DNA of 64,000 nt from Poronia punctata (Eukaryota > Ascomycota > Sordariomycetes > Xylariales > Xylariaceae), in assembly GCA_022579005.1 (NCBI GenBank), contig MU401629.1, positions 8,964 through 72,963 on the forward strand, written 5' to 3'. Shown one piece after another: positions 11,692 to 23,482 of this stretch. The position numbers and the translations under genes were made by a program. Below the pieces are notes generated by a model that ran no database searches, had not been told where the DNA came from, and was given only the letters and a program-made list of their open reading frames with translations. Numbering within the stretch: the stretch's first letter is position 1; each line of letters begins with the position of its first letter.

Positions 11692-12197
11692 TGCATCCAG
11701 TGCTTAGACAAATAGTAGATTAGTGCGTCGCTAGTTGAAGAAAAGAATGAGGGGGGTGGTAAAGTTATGTATAATACATCTACAAACGGGCAAAAAGTTG
11801 AAGAACTTAAAAAAGTTCAATCCCGGAGTCGCATTGCACATCTTACCGAAAAATCGAGGTACAGTTCAGCGCATGGGTACTCGTAGACGCAAGTTGTGTC
11901 ATGTAGTGGTACATTGACTAGCGTCTTGGTAGACTCGGTGTCCTGGTCAATTTCAGCATAATTTTACAACAGATTCCATGTACTTCCACTACCCACCAGA
12001 GGTATAGATTACTTGGCCAGCTAAGTATTTTCCCGGTAATGAATTAGGGGTCTCTTCGGACTCCACTCTGTCATACACTCTTTGACCCGCGTCTTGTCGC
12101 GTCTTCGACTGAGATACCTACCCTTACCCATATAGCGCTGATGCATGTGGTAAAATAAGACTGAAGAGGAACAGGGTTTCTTTAAAACCCGTGTATA
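11692..12197. other. Divergent promoter interval PPR gene / ORC3
   Basis: 506 bp shared by two divergently transcribed genes. No recognisable binding site beyond AT-rich tracts. Confidence 0.55.
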
Positions 12198-14626
12198 ATG
12201 GCCTCAGCTGGTGATTTTGAGGAGCTTTATGAAGAAAAACAACACACTGTAAGTATGACCAGGTTTGGGGCAAAAACGACAACTAATGGGTCTTTGCTAG
12301 GCTGCCTATATCTTCGACCCATCAGGGGGTCTTGATGATGCGCTTCGTCCTGCAAAACGAAGGAGGGTTTCCAAGAAGCCGGTAAAAGGAGAGGTTCAGG
12401 GACCAAAATACTCTTCCCCGTTCCAAAGTCTTCTTCGGGGTGTGGAATCGGAGAGTACGGTGAAACTTAGGCAACAAGCCTTTGAAAGATCGTGGTCAAC
12501 TGTCGACTCGCGTATTCAGAGTATCCTTCGGGATTCAAATCAGTCGACTCTGCAGGAGGTTATCACGTTCTTGAAGTCAGCGCCAAATGATACGCCAGCC
12601 GGAAAGATCCCCTCGGGCTTCGTAATCACTGGGCCGAATATCGCATCCCAAGACCTATTATTCGAGCAGCTCTCAGAGGCTTTATGTCGCGAGGCCGATT
12701 CTCAGGTGGTTCGCCTACGTTCAGGGGATGCGTCGAACTTGAGGGTTGTCTTGCGAAAAATCATACATGATATCATATCTCAGGACTCGGCCGATACTGA
12801 TGAGTTGGATCTGACAGTTAGCAAGGATGTGAGACCACCTGTAGTTATTCCACCTACGCTGGCCATCTGTACTGACATGCGCTCACCAAAAAGGGCCGCA
12901 AAATCCTAAATTACGACCTCGAAGCCCTCCATGCGCATCTTAAACAAGCTCCCCATGTTGATCATGTTGTTATCGCATTCCAAGATAGCGAGGCCTTTGA
13001 CAGCGGACTTTTATCCGACTTGATCTCTCTCTTGAGGTAAGCTCGGCCTGGCCACAAGACAGGACTGGCGTCTACGTATTCACATTTTGCCGAGTCAATG
13101 AATGAATGGACGTTTGAGTGTGTGATGGATTGATTGACTGACCAGATTCCCAGTTCATGGCTTGACCGCATACCATTTGCCTTCCTCTTCGGGGTTGCGA
13201 CTTCGGTCGAATTATTCGAGGCACGGCTTCTAAAGTCCACCTGCCAAAGCCTTTACGGAGACCAGTTCGACGTCGAACAGACGGCCTCTATCGTGGATAA
13301 AATGTTCAAGGTCGCTGTTGCTCATGCCGAAACGCCAATCCTATTAGGCCCTAACCTTGTAGGCAACCTGCTGGAGCGCCAATGCGAACAGGTGGCAAGC
13401 ATAACGGATTTTATCCGGTCCTTGAAGGCAAGGCCTTCCACTCTTCTTCTGTTTGCTCCTGCCATTCTGATACTAAATTTGAATGCTTTTAGTATGCCTA
13501 TATGTGCCACTTTTACGCAAATCCATTGAGCTTTTTGGTGGCCGACGAGCTAAAAACAGACGCACTCCAACCTCAGCATATCGAGATTTTGCGATGTTTG
13601 CCATCTTTCCGCCGGGAAGTTGAGGCTATCATAAAAAGCAACGACCCTCTTCATGCTAGACCGATCTTAGAGGACGACAGCAAGCTTAAAGCATATGTGA
13701 CTGACCATCTCCAGAGGCGACGCGATTGGGTCGTCAGGTTGTCGCGCATCTTGAAAATCTTGGCTACTAGCGAAACTTTGCCTGTTGGGTTCGCTGATAT
13801 GTTCATGGAGGCTTCCTACGGCGGCGTGGGCCATTCGGGCCAATATGAGCAATTCTTCGACGCAGTCAAACGAATGCAGCCTGCGGATAGCCAAGCATAT
13901 CTAAGCCGTCTGCTGAGTGTCATCAGACAAGGCGACGATAATCTAGGTCTAAAGCCATGGGCCGATGAAATGCCCGAGACTGTCGCCTTGCTTTCAGAGC
14001 TTCTGGCCGGCATCAGACAACTGCAAGACGAGGCTGACGACCAAGGCCACGTCCTCCGCAGCACATACGGCGGCCAAAGCAAGATCCTTCGCACCACTGT
14101 CGTAGCTCAAAAGGTACAGCTAAGTCAGGATACGGCGGCCTTGACAGATCACGACAAGGCTTATACCGAGCTCATCCACCGGCTCCTCAAGCATTTGGAA
14201 GCCATCGTAAGCATCGAGGGGGCATGCGACATGCCGTTTAGCGAGATTTGGCTTTACGATTCCAAGACACCGCACAAAGACGTCTTCATTCCACGGCCGC
14301 GTAATGTGCTGGAGCGGGCACTGTCCCGACCACATGACTACCTCGGCTGTTCCTGTTGCAGAGGCGACGACGAGATCATGTCGACATTCCCATCCACCGC
14401 GATATTATACAAACTCTATCTCGAGACAGGGTCGCTCATCAATACTGCCGATCTCTGGTCAGCCTACTATGGAATAGTGAGCGAGGACAATGACGACGAA
14501 CTTTCCGAGCGGACAGCTCTCGTCTTGTTTTACCGTTCATTAGCCGAGTTGAAAGCGATGGGCTTTGTTAAGCAAAGCAGGAAAAAGGCAGATCATGTGG
14601 CCAAACTTGCGTGGAAGGGTCTTTGA
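12198..14626 (+). CDS. ORC3: Origin recognition complex subunit 3
   Basis: Subunit of the six-protein complex that marks replication origins and loads MCM2-7. Five exons: 12198-12248, 12301-12828, 12894-13036, 13154-13427 and 13493-14626, encoding 709 aa. Splicing joins VSKD-GRKILNYDLEALH, then LLS-SWLDRIPFAFLFG, then FIRSLK-YAYMCHFYANPLS, all recognisable ORC3 blocks. The ATPase-like N-terminal fold lacks a canonical Walker A, as in other ORC3 proteins; the C-terminal half holds the winged-helix/insert region. Intron 4 (13428-13492) begins with GC (AAG|GCAAGG) rather than GT and has a clear TACTAA branch site. The third exon's acceptor ends CCCAG. The assignment rests on the conserved blocks and gene length. 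Confidence 0.88.
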
Positions 14627-16065
14627 GCAAGCTGCCGGTCCTAAACAAGACCTGGGCTATTTTTGGTCCTTTATTCTCTTTATTGCATCACAGTGATAGT
14701 GGCACATGGCCTAGCCTTGTCGGTGTCTATTATTAAATATTTAATTTTCTTGGCTTTAGGACATTTACTGTGACTAGACACACGTAAGAGGGCGTCCTTG
14801 GACGGAGTGACACATGCTCTACACACATTCTCTCAGACGCATTTGCCTGTATTGTCAAGGCGTAGACATATGTGATCAAAAACATACCAAACATGCACAC
14901 AATGTGATGCAAGATCTCGGAGTGGATAGGGGCTGAAAGGGGTTAAATCAATCACAGTGGTCAGTACTTAGTCAGTCGTCGTCTAGACTCTTATTTCAAA
15001 TGTCTTGACGCATATTTACTATGATTCATAAAACGAGACAGGAAGACAAACACACCCAGTTTGTTTCTTCCCGATCCGTTCAGATACTATTAATGTCGCG
15101 CCTTGCTTGTTAACTCTTTTATCGAGTTGATCGCAGTGTAAAAGAATGCCTTATTGTTCTAGAAAGACAACGTCCGGGGGAATATCCTATATTATCAAAA
15201 TAGACCCCATTTAGGAGAGACCCGACACATGATCAAACAAAGCCGGGCCCCTTCACGATGTACCTCCTAACTTTAACCTTACTTCTATTTTTTACGCAAG
15301 GTTCTCGAACAACAAAGAGCACAAACCACGTTCCTGGCACATACAAGAAGGGACTGCCTCGCCACGGGTCCATTCGCTCAAGTCCGTTTGTCATCTATCT
15401 GTTTAGTCAAGCAGTCACCCATTTATAGAATATATGTCCCCATCTTCATTGATCCCACTCAAGTATCCGTAAAAATCTCATATCATAAAAGGCGTCGACT
15501 AGTCATCCCACTTTCCCTTCTTCTCTCTCTTCTCTTCGTACTTTTTTTCTGTCATTTGTTTAAATTCTCCTCTCATTCCTTTCACAAACTGCAGTGCAGT
15601 TTGATCATTAAACTCTTGAGGACTGGCTAAAGAATACACGGGATACAAAAACAAAAGATCCGATAGTGCATACGACGGCCAGTTACTCATATTTTACTGC
15701 TCAGATTCATTTCTCCCGGGGAGAAGCCTTGTTTTTATTTCATATTTCCCCAGCAAGAGGTCTACTGTACTGGACTGGACTGTACCTACCTTCTGTTCCG
15801 ACTTGAGCCGCAAACTTAAATTCTATCTATCGGCCCCAGCCTCCAAAAACCCGGGTGTACGAAACCTCCTCTTCCGTACATTCTCCTTCGTCTCATTTCT
15901 TGAGGACTCTTTTTCTCTTTCCCAAATAATATTATAAAAACACCGCGCCCAACAACCATCCACAAGTCTCTCCCTCTCTCGGGCGCTCTCGAGTCTCGAC
16001 TACACACACATACACACATAAAAGCACAGAAGAAACGAAAACAAAGCAAACTACCCCCAAAAAAA
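14627..16065. other. Long pyrimidine-rich leader/promoter region upstream of the 152-aa gene
   Basis: About 1.4 kb without a supported gene. From about 15500 to 16060 the + strand is strongly CT-rich with runs of C/T, then an A-rich stretch directly before the ATG. This is typical of promoters and long 5' leaders of well-expressed filamentous-fungal genes. The ORC3 3' end lies on the left. Confidence 0.55.
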
Positions 16066-16627
16066 ATGCAGAACCAAGCCGAAAACCAAAATACCCCCAC
16101 CGTTCGACCCGCCATGCTCGGATCCCGCCGCGCAGCCACCAACACGGCCTTCCGGAAAAAACTCGAGCAAATGGCCATCCCCCTGGCCCCTCTCGTCCAA
16201 CTAACAACCGGCGAAGTGCACCCGTCATTCCCGGGGACAGTTCTGAACTTCTGGCTCTTGACGGACGAAGAACTCGAGGCCTTGGCACATTTCTATCATC
16301 AGCGGACTCCTAGTCAATACAAGTTTCATTATCCTTGTCCCATCAACGTAAGTCATTTTTTCTTTCTTTTCCCTTTTTTCCCCCCACTACCTATCTTGAA
16401 GACAGAAAAAAAAAGGGAGGAAAAAAAACTGACAGACAAAAAAAATTCAGTGGTCATCAGATATCCCACTCGAGGAAAAACGCCGGAAGATTGGACGTTT
16501 CATCGGCTTGCGGGGCTGCGAATCTCCTATTCGTATTCGGACCGAGGAGGAGATTCTTGAAGATGCTAGGCGCGCTAGAATCGCCGAGGAGGATGAGATG
16601 TGGAAGAGGAAGTTACGCTGGTATTAA
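16066..16627 (+). CDS. Small basic/acidic helical protein of unknown function
   Basis: Two exons, 16066-16347 and 16451-16627, encode 152 aa. The 103-bp intron has a GTAAGT donor and a TTCAG acceptor and joins HYPCPIN-WSSDIPLEEKRRK. The N-terminal half includes LEQMAIPLAPLVQLTTGEVH and a segment on ageing-length helix-loop sequence ending FYHQRTPSQYKFHYP. The C-terminal half is a charged helix (IRTEEEILEDARRARIAEED) and ends KRKLRWY. The even charge pattern, consensus splice sites and A-rich context of the ATG mark it as a real gene. It has the look of a conserved ascomycete protein without a named domain. No signal peptide or membrane segment. Confidence 0.8.
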
Positions 16628-17358
16628 AAGCCCTCCCATCTTCCCATCTTTTCCCCTTCATGCCACTGTCCGATCCAACGAGTGGACGTGGGCGGGTACA
16701 TGCATAGGGTTGTTTGATTGTTTTTTCTTCTTCTTCTCTACTTTATTCATAGCACTGGAGCGTTTTGGGGGGTTCCATTTACATACTTGCATTGTTGTGT
16801 CGGGGCGATTGATTGTATAAGAAGGGGGGAAACTGTTTTCGGCGAAAGGAATGCGGACAGCGAGGTTCAGCACACGGAAAGGAAAAGGGATGTTTAGGTA
16901 GTGGGGGTGAGCGGATAATAAGCGTGACAGGTTTCTAGGTATTTTACCTACTGTGGATAGATCAGATACTCTTCTTTATTCTTGTTCGAGAAGGCTGGTA
17001 ATTCTTAACAGTATTAAGCACCCGCAGTCATTCTTGCCACTCTCGGTGATATTTAATCGCCGTATGTACGAGTAATAGTAGTGGTTGACTTCGTCTCTCG
17101 ACGTGGCAGAGTACAAAAACGCCCAATACCTTACAAATAATCTAGTCGTAGGGGGGCCTATTGATGATTATCTTTTTCTCTCCATGACTCCATGACCCAT
17201 GCAGCAACGTGACGTCCCAGTGAAATAACAGTAGTCTACAGTGAAGCATCCAGTCCGGATTTTGGTGAGAAGCCATGAGTTTATGACGTATATTGGTCCC
17301 AACATTATCGTGGCTTCTTACTTCATTCCCCATGTCGATGTTGGCCTTGGCACCAAAT
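16628..17358. other. Convergent intergenic region
   Basis: About 730 bp holding the 3' ends of the 152-aa gene and RPN13. Short open frames here are not supported as genes. Confidence 0.55.
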
Positions 17359-18883
17359 CTATTTCTTGTCCTGCACTGTCTTCTTGACTCCCTCAACGAA
17401 AGCCTCGACGGCCGCTCCACCACCAAGAGGCATCTGACTTCCGGGGAGATAGCCGCCGTTCTCAACCTTGATAGAGAGTGCCTCAGCCACGGTAGGCAGT
17501 CCACCGTCGCGGAGGGCCATAGTGAGGCTCGACAGGCTTTGGTGGAACTGAGGGCTCCGCAACACCTTTTCGACGAGCGCTTTCTTTTGGCCGAGACTCA
17601 TTGCACCTTTGGCAGCTTCTATGGCGTCCGCAGTCGGCTCGGCTGTGCTATCGCCCTGGTCGCTCTGTTGCGACAGCACCAACACCGCGGGCGGGAGGAA
17701 ATTCAACAGATCGTCGATCTGCTCTTCTGATGCCGTGCGCGCCATGGGAACGGTGACAGGTGGCGTAAGAAGATCTGATAGAAGTGGATAGACCTTGTCT
17801 TCTCCCCGGTTCGTAGGCCCCCTGCTGCCTCCTTTCAATGAATCGAGGAAGCTTCTCACTGCCGCCGCGGCGTCGGGAGGTCCAGAAGCAGCACTACCAC
17901 CAATGTTAGCGCCGTATTTCTAAATAAGTAAATGCGAACGCTGCAAAGATACGAATAGACTAGTAATCATTCAGAAGTCATCTCTAACACTACAGGTGGT
18001 TAAGAGAATAAGCATGTCATGACTTCCTCTCCGTCTCTTGTTTTTATCTTCGCACATGGTATGCAGGCCTGCGTATTGTCCAATTTCTGGATATGTCTCG
18101 AAACTGCAAAAGAACAGTGCACCTACGCTCTAGCTCCGTCAGCTCCGCCTTCCCGAGCGTCTTCGCCCTCATCTCGCACATCACCGCCTGTAGCATCGGC
18201 GCCGGCGCCTCCGCTGCCGCCGTGGGGATCGTTTGAGTGTCCGCGGCCCTGGGCATCTCCCATGGCCGTATCGCCGTCGCCATCATCGGTGTTGTTGTTG
18301 TTCACTGAAGCTAGCATCCCGGGAATGTCGGGTTCTCCGCCTGACAACAGCTCCTCGACGATCTCGCCGATCTTGCGGTCTCGGGGACTCCAATAGCTTG
18401 GGTCGGCGCGGCCTCGGGGGCCTTGCGGACTTGACTGCAGCCAAAATAGGTGGCGTTGTGAGGAGCCAAGGAATTTGAGCACGAAGATTCGGCCATTCGT
18501 GGAAGCGGAAGGGTGGGAGCTATCGCCATGATATGGAATGAAATGGCTGTCTGCGGGTACCGTAACAAGGTCAAGTTCGGGGTCATCTATGGGGGTAGAC
18601 CGCTCCCGCCAGCAAAAATGGACGAGTTCTGAGGCAACGTTAATAACCAAGCAACCACCGGGCGGGCTGTGGAACCAAAATAGACACGCGTGCTGCTTAC
18701 CATCTTCGCTATATAAATATATGTATCCAGGCTGCGGTAAACATTTGACTTTGTACGGCTTTGACGAAGTCTGGGATCGAACATCAATACCAGTGGTGAG
18801 GACAGGAGGGCTGTTGGGAGGGAACTGACATCAACTTCACATTTGCCCGCCTTGAACGTTATAATGGGCGTTATAGATGACAT
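17359..18883 (-). CDS. RPN13: Proteasome ubiquitin receptor RPN13 (ADRM1)
   Basis: Ubiquitin receptor of the 19S proteasome cap. Four exons on the minus strand: 18883-18830, 18770-18701, 18628-18127 and 17893-17359, giving 386 aa. The N-terminal Pru domain starts MSSITPIITFKAGKCEVD and continues through TSSKPYKVKC and LVHFCWRERS after splicing; it binds ubiquitin and RPN2. A Gly/Asp-rich linker follows (about residues 195-235). The C-terminal half (from about residue 265) is a DEUBAD-type helical domain, the partner of the deubiquitinase UCH37, so this is the long form that yeast lacks. The third intron (233 bp) is the least certain: I chose the acceptor at 17894, 10 bases after a GCTAAC branch motif, because it keeps the frame; an acceptor at 17921 would not. 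First donor is GTCAGT. It is divergent from eL6. Confidence 0.9.
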
Positions 18884-19464
18884 ATTCGAGGAATCTAGAC
18901 GACGTGCAAAGGCCAGGGAAGATGGATGTGATTCTGGCGCTGCCGACTGTCAACAGTTTGTGTTGGTCCCTCTCGAATCCTTGTACTTTGTCGTGAAGTT
19001 GTATTTGGTAATGCTCGTAACTGATCAACTTGAAGCAGGAAGGCTGCAGGCGAGCTTCGTCAGTGATGTGATGCGGTCCGTAGCAACATTAGACTAGTCT
19101 AGAGCTCTTTCGGTTTAGTGGGTTTAGTGCCATCTTAGTCCCAGTTAAAGCATACTAGACCCCACCAAAGATTACGAGGCTGAATAAGCATTTAATTGGC
19201 CCCCTCGAACACGAAAAGTACATAGGTACATATGACCCCGCTATAATCACTTAACTCTGAACCGTCATTTTGGTGTGGCTGTAATACAGTCAAGCCACAA
19301 CACATGCTTGGATCCCCAATTTTATGTGGCACCCACAGGGCTCGGTAAACCCACCAAAAACCATCTTCCATTTTTGCGCGAAGGGAATTTTGATTGATAA
19401 TTCGACTTCATCCACAAGCCCGCCAATTTCCCTGACCAACAACCACCCCCCGACCAACGTCACG
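18884..19464. other. Divergent promoter interval RPN13 / eL6
   Basis: 581 bp between a proteasome and a ribosomal-protein gene transcribed away from each other. No motif I can assign with confidence. Confidence 0.55.
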
Positions 19465-20437
19465 ATGTCGCAGCCGAGCACACAGAAGAAGTTCGGAAAG
19501 TCGACCCGGGAGGTCCCCCATCCTTCCCAGAGGGCCCAGAAATGGTATCCTGCTACGGATGAGTCCAAGCCCAAGAAGGTGAGTTGCACCGAAGCGATAG
19601 CGATGCACGCAGTCATTTTCATATCGATACGAGAAATGGGATTGTCGGAACCACTTGCGCTGTCATGAACGACGTATGCCGTGGCGGATTGTTGCAATAT
19701 GCAGTTTGTGCGAAGGACAAGAGGGTCCTATATCGGATCATATATTCTAGCACCAGGAAGAACATGCAGTGTGGTGCAGGGAGTCTAGCAGGGTCGAGGG
19801 CTTCGCATACGTCTACTTGGTTTTATAAAATGCCAGAGGGGAACATAATGAGACTAACGACGATTTAAACTGCAGGTCCGCAAGACCCTCCGACCTTGGA
19901 CACCCCGCGAATCTCTTACCCCCGGCACCATCCTCATTCTGCTGGCCGGCCGGTTCCGTGGCAAGCGCGTTGTCCTCCTGAAGGCCCTCGACCAGGGTGT
20001 CCTCCTCGTCACTGGTCCCTTCAAGGTCAACGGTGTGCCTCTGAGACGCGTCAATGCCCGATACGTCATCGCCACCTCCCAGAAGGTCGACCTTGCCGGT
20101 GTAGACGAGAACAAGATCAACGAGATCGCAGAGCCCACGTACTTCGCCCGTGACGTAACCAAGGATAAGGCCAGCGAGGAGGCTTTCTTCAAGCAGGGAG
20201 AGAAGCCACAGGTACGAAAAGAAATGATTCGGTGATTACTGGACTGCGTGGGAAACGAGCGCTGACGAATATATTGCTATACAGAAGAAGGAGATCAGCA
20301 GCAGCCGGGCGGCTGACCAGAAGACGATCGACAAGGCTCTGATCGCCAACATCAAGAAGGTAGACATGCTAGCCAGCTACCTCGCGAGCTCTTTCAGCCT
20401 CCGCAAGGGCGACAAGCCCCACGAGATGAAGTGGTAA
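19465..20437 (+). CDS. RPL6: 60S ribosomal protein eL6 (L6)
   Basis: Large-subunit ribosomal protein. Exons 19465-19578, 19876-20211 and 20285-20437 encode 200 aa, the usual length in fungi. Splicing joins [18 protein letters not shown] and [18 protein letters not shown]. Recognisable eL6 blocks are [37 protein letters not shown] and the C-terminal [15 protein letters not shown]. The first intron is 297 bp, several times longer than most in this window; I looked for C/D-box motifs of an intronic snoRNA and found none. The + strand upstream is pyrimidine/CCAAC-rich. It converges on dipeptidyl peptidase III. Confidence 0.97.
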
Positions 20438-20947
20438 ATCCACCTTAACGACAAACGGGGCTTTTTTCGGTCGGGTATGATGATGCTTTTAGAGGGGAAA
20501 ACACTCACAGATTGCGGATGGCGAATCGCGGAAACTGGGCTGGCTCTGCCAATTGCATCTGGACGTTGAGGCATCGGTCACATTGATTCTGGCGTCTGTA
20601 ATTGAGGTTTTTAGTTCAAATAAAAAGGACTATAAAGGCATCACGGTTGTGTTATCGAGGATTCCTGTATTACCGGGACAAGATATGCCTGGGAGAGAAG
20701 CAGAAACTGCAACAAAACATTACCTACCTGATGAAGCTACGGCAGTTCAATGCACATGAGACGGACCGGGAAACATATAATTTTACTGACTATTATTAAT
20801 TTGGATGTAGTTGAATGTACCAAGCAACTACGTCCAACATATCAAGCGGCGAGTCCACTTCCAATACATAGTGAGTGGCGTCATCTCCTCAAGACCACGA
20901 ATTCTTCGCGACTCATAGCCGAGGAGCCCGTATCTATATCAAGCTCC
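20438..20947. other. Convergent intergenic region eL6 / DPP III
   Basis: 510 bp with two 3' ends. Open frames of about 70 codons on the + strand have no recognisable content. Confidence 0.6.
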
Positions 20948-23482
20948 TTATTCCGTTGAGCTCGCTTCAAGGTCAACCAGGTCGCGTTCGGCCCAACTCT
21001 GGATCATACCCTGGGGCGTAGCATCGTAGTGCTTAAGGGTAACCTTTTTTGTCTCCTCGTCGAAGAATGTGTTCGCCTGCACGAACACCTTGCGAGGTTG
21101 TTTGTTGGCGAGGACTTCATCCCTTACCTTTTTGCCCCAGAACTCAGGATCGACATTTGTCATACCGTTAAAGAACTTGGTGCCGGCATCGACGTCAGCC
21201 GTAGCCTTGTATATGTGCAGCTTCTGCAGATATTGGCCGACAGCCTTGCGGCCTACTGTAGGTATTTTGGACCGGTCCAGTCTGATCACGGCGCCTTTCA
21301 GATCATCGCCCTGATACTCGAGCTTGCAAAAATCGTTGCCCGCCTGCAGGAAGCATTGTAGGATGCTGAACCGTGCCTGCGAATGCGCTTGGCCCCATTT
21401 TCGGCTCTTAGGGTCCCACATCTCGAGGGCGGCGAGCCCGGCGCGTGCCATGCTGAGGTATGAAGCGTAAAGCACGTCGCCCGCTTCGCCGTTAATATCG
21501 GATGAACCATCGCCGAAGCCAAAGATCTTTAGAACGGGAAACTCGCAGCTTAAAAACATAGCCACGAGTTCGGCACGACATTCTAGATAACATGGTGTTA
21601 GTATAAACAAGTAGCATAATGGTCAAAAGTGAGAAATAGAAGTCATCTAGGGTTGAAAGCCACTTACCCTCGTATGCGCCAGCTAAGCTGCCAAAAACAG
21701 ATCCCCATGTTTGGCCCGGTTTATACCATGTGGTTACTGGTTTCTTGGTTATAGGGGAAATAGGTGGGTTTCGTTCATCAAAGTTGAATGCCCCTGGAGA
21801 AGTTTCCTGAAGTAGTTTACCGCAACCGTGGCCTGTGAGTTCATGCAGACCAACCTGAACTTCGAAAGCGCTATCCCGGTACTTTTGATACACTTCGAGA
21901 TCCTCTTCTGCGATGAAAGGGATCTTCTCATTCGGCGCTTTAGCACTCAGTACGTTCCCGAGGGACACGTTCTTAAAACCTTCCGTCTGCCGAATGTCAT
22001 CGTAATTCGGAATGTTGATTCCAGCTGGAATACCCGATCCCGCGAAGGTGAGGACTTCCAGGGACGTAAAATCGGGAGAGAGGAACTTGTCTTTCTCAAA
22101 ATCCTCGCTCCAGGGGAGAAGGCGGATCAGGCTCGGGGCCGCCTTGACGAGAGCACCAAAGGCCCGCGTGCGTTCGAGGTTGACGACGGCAGCGAAGCCT
22201 TCCCACTCGCCTCTTATTCCCGCAGGGTCTCTATATGTCTCAATGAAACCTATGTTCGATTCTACCATTGGTCCTTTGTCCCGGATCCAATATCTCTGGC
22301 TCTCCTTGAATTCTAGTAGCGAGCCTGACTTGAAGGACCTGGTGTATGCATCGTACATTTGTTGTTGGTTTTCGTTTTCTCCATTCTCTGCGGCCTTTAG
22401 CGTGTAGTGTGATATGGCCATCATTTCCTTAGAATGGTCTCCATACACTAGTTTGATCGGTTTCCCGGCCAATATGCCATCGCCGAAGAATTGGGTCTGT
22501 CTACCAATATCGCCGTCTGCGTGAACTGGAGTATTGTAAGCGGATGCAATTAATATCTCGTACCCGTCCCCCTTCTTGGTCAGACGCGTGTTTTCGGGGA
22601 GGAGTCCCCTCTTCTCCATGAACGCCGAAACTGCCTCGATTTCGGATTGGGTGATGTCAGGGGAGTTTGGATAGTAGGTCGACATGTGACCCTGGTCGGG
22701 GTAGCCGAGGTGCAAAAGACCGGGCTTATCAGCAGAGAATATGGCACCGCCGGTGGCCTCGTAGAATTTCTGCGCCTCTGGCGAGGTTGCAGCAAGTGCG
22801 GCAAAGGCAGACTCGGGGCATCTCGGGATAAACTTTGCATCTCCAAAACTCTTGTAATTGCCGTTGTTGCCGAGAAATTGAGCGGCATAGTTAAAAAAGT
22901 GGTCTAAATCCTCATCCGAAATACCGGCCTTTGACTGAAGTCCTTCCCAGTCACCGCCGCATGACTTATGCAGGGAGAGAATAAAGTCGAACTGCAACCA
23001 GTGGTCAGTGCTTAGTTAGTGATTCTGCAAAGCCTACGAGGCTGGGCTGGATCGCATTCTCACTATCGGCTCTGACTCGGGTGAAACCTGCCTCAACACC
23101 ACCCTAGTCCCCTCAAAGGAAGCTCTGCATTCATCTAGGGTCAGAAAGTTCTGCTTGATGTGACACGATCCCGGAAGGAAGGGCCGAATTACCTGCTGAT
23201 GAAGTGGGCATAGCGCTTTTGCTGGTCGTTGAGAGCTTCAAAGTGCTTCTCGATCTCTAATCTCACAACGCTTGGGGGTGCATCAGCGAGATAATGTTTC
23301 AAATCCTGGGCGTTCATCTTGGTAGTGTAGTGTAATCGAGCAGGGCCCGTTCGTAGTGAATTAGCCAAATATGGTGGTCTGGGAAAAGACAGTTGTCGGG
23401 CAAGCGAAGCAGCCGGTTGTGATTTGGAGCCTCTGAGAAGTATCGAAGTAGTACCCCGACACAGGCAAGAGAGGGGAATCAT
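20948..23482 (-). CDS. Dipeptidyl peptidase III (zinc metallopeptidase, M49)
   Basis: Removes N-terminal dipeptides from oligopeptides, normally in the cytosol. Four exons: 23482-23193, 23124-23064, 22991-21668 and 21582-20948, giving 769 aa from the first ATG. Splicing restores [37 protein letters not shown] and the second zinc motif EECRAELVAMFL. The first zinc motif reads HELTGHG near residue 500 where most eukaryotic members have HELLGH; both His and both Glu are kept. The second exon is only 61 nt. An internal ATG at 23317 would give 714 aa, close to the yeast enzyme; the 55 residues before it are Arg/Ser/Leu-rich with no acidic residue, like a mitochondrial presequence, so two start sites may give two locations. 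Confidence 0.93.

Noticed and set aside
19579..19875. snoRNA inside the long first intron of eL6
   Set aside because: No RTGATGA C box with a matching CTGA D box, and no clear H/ACA hairpins.
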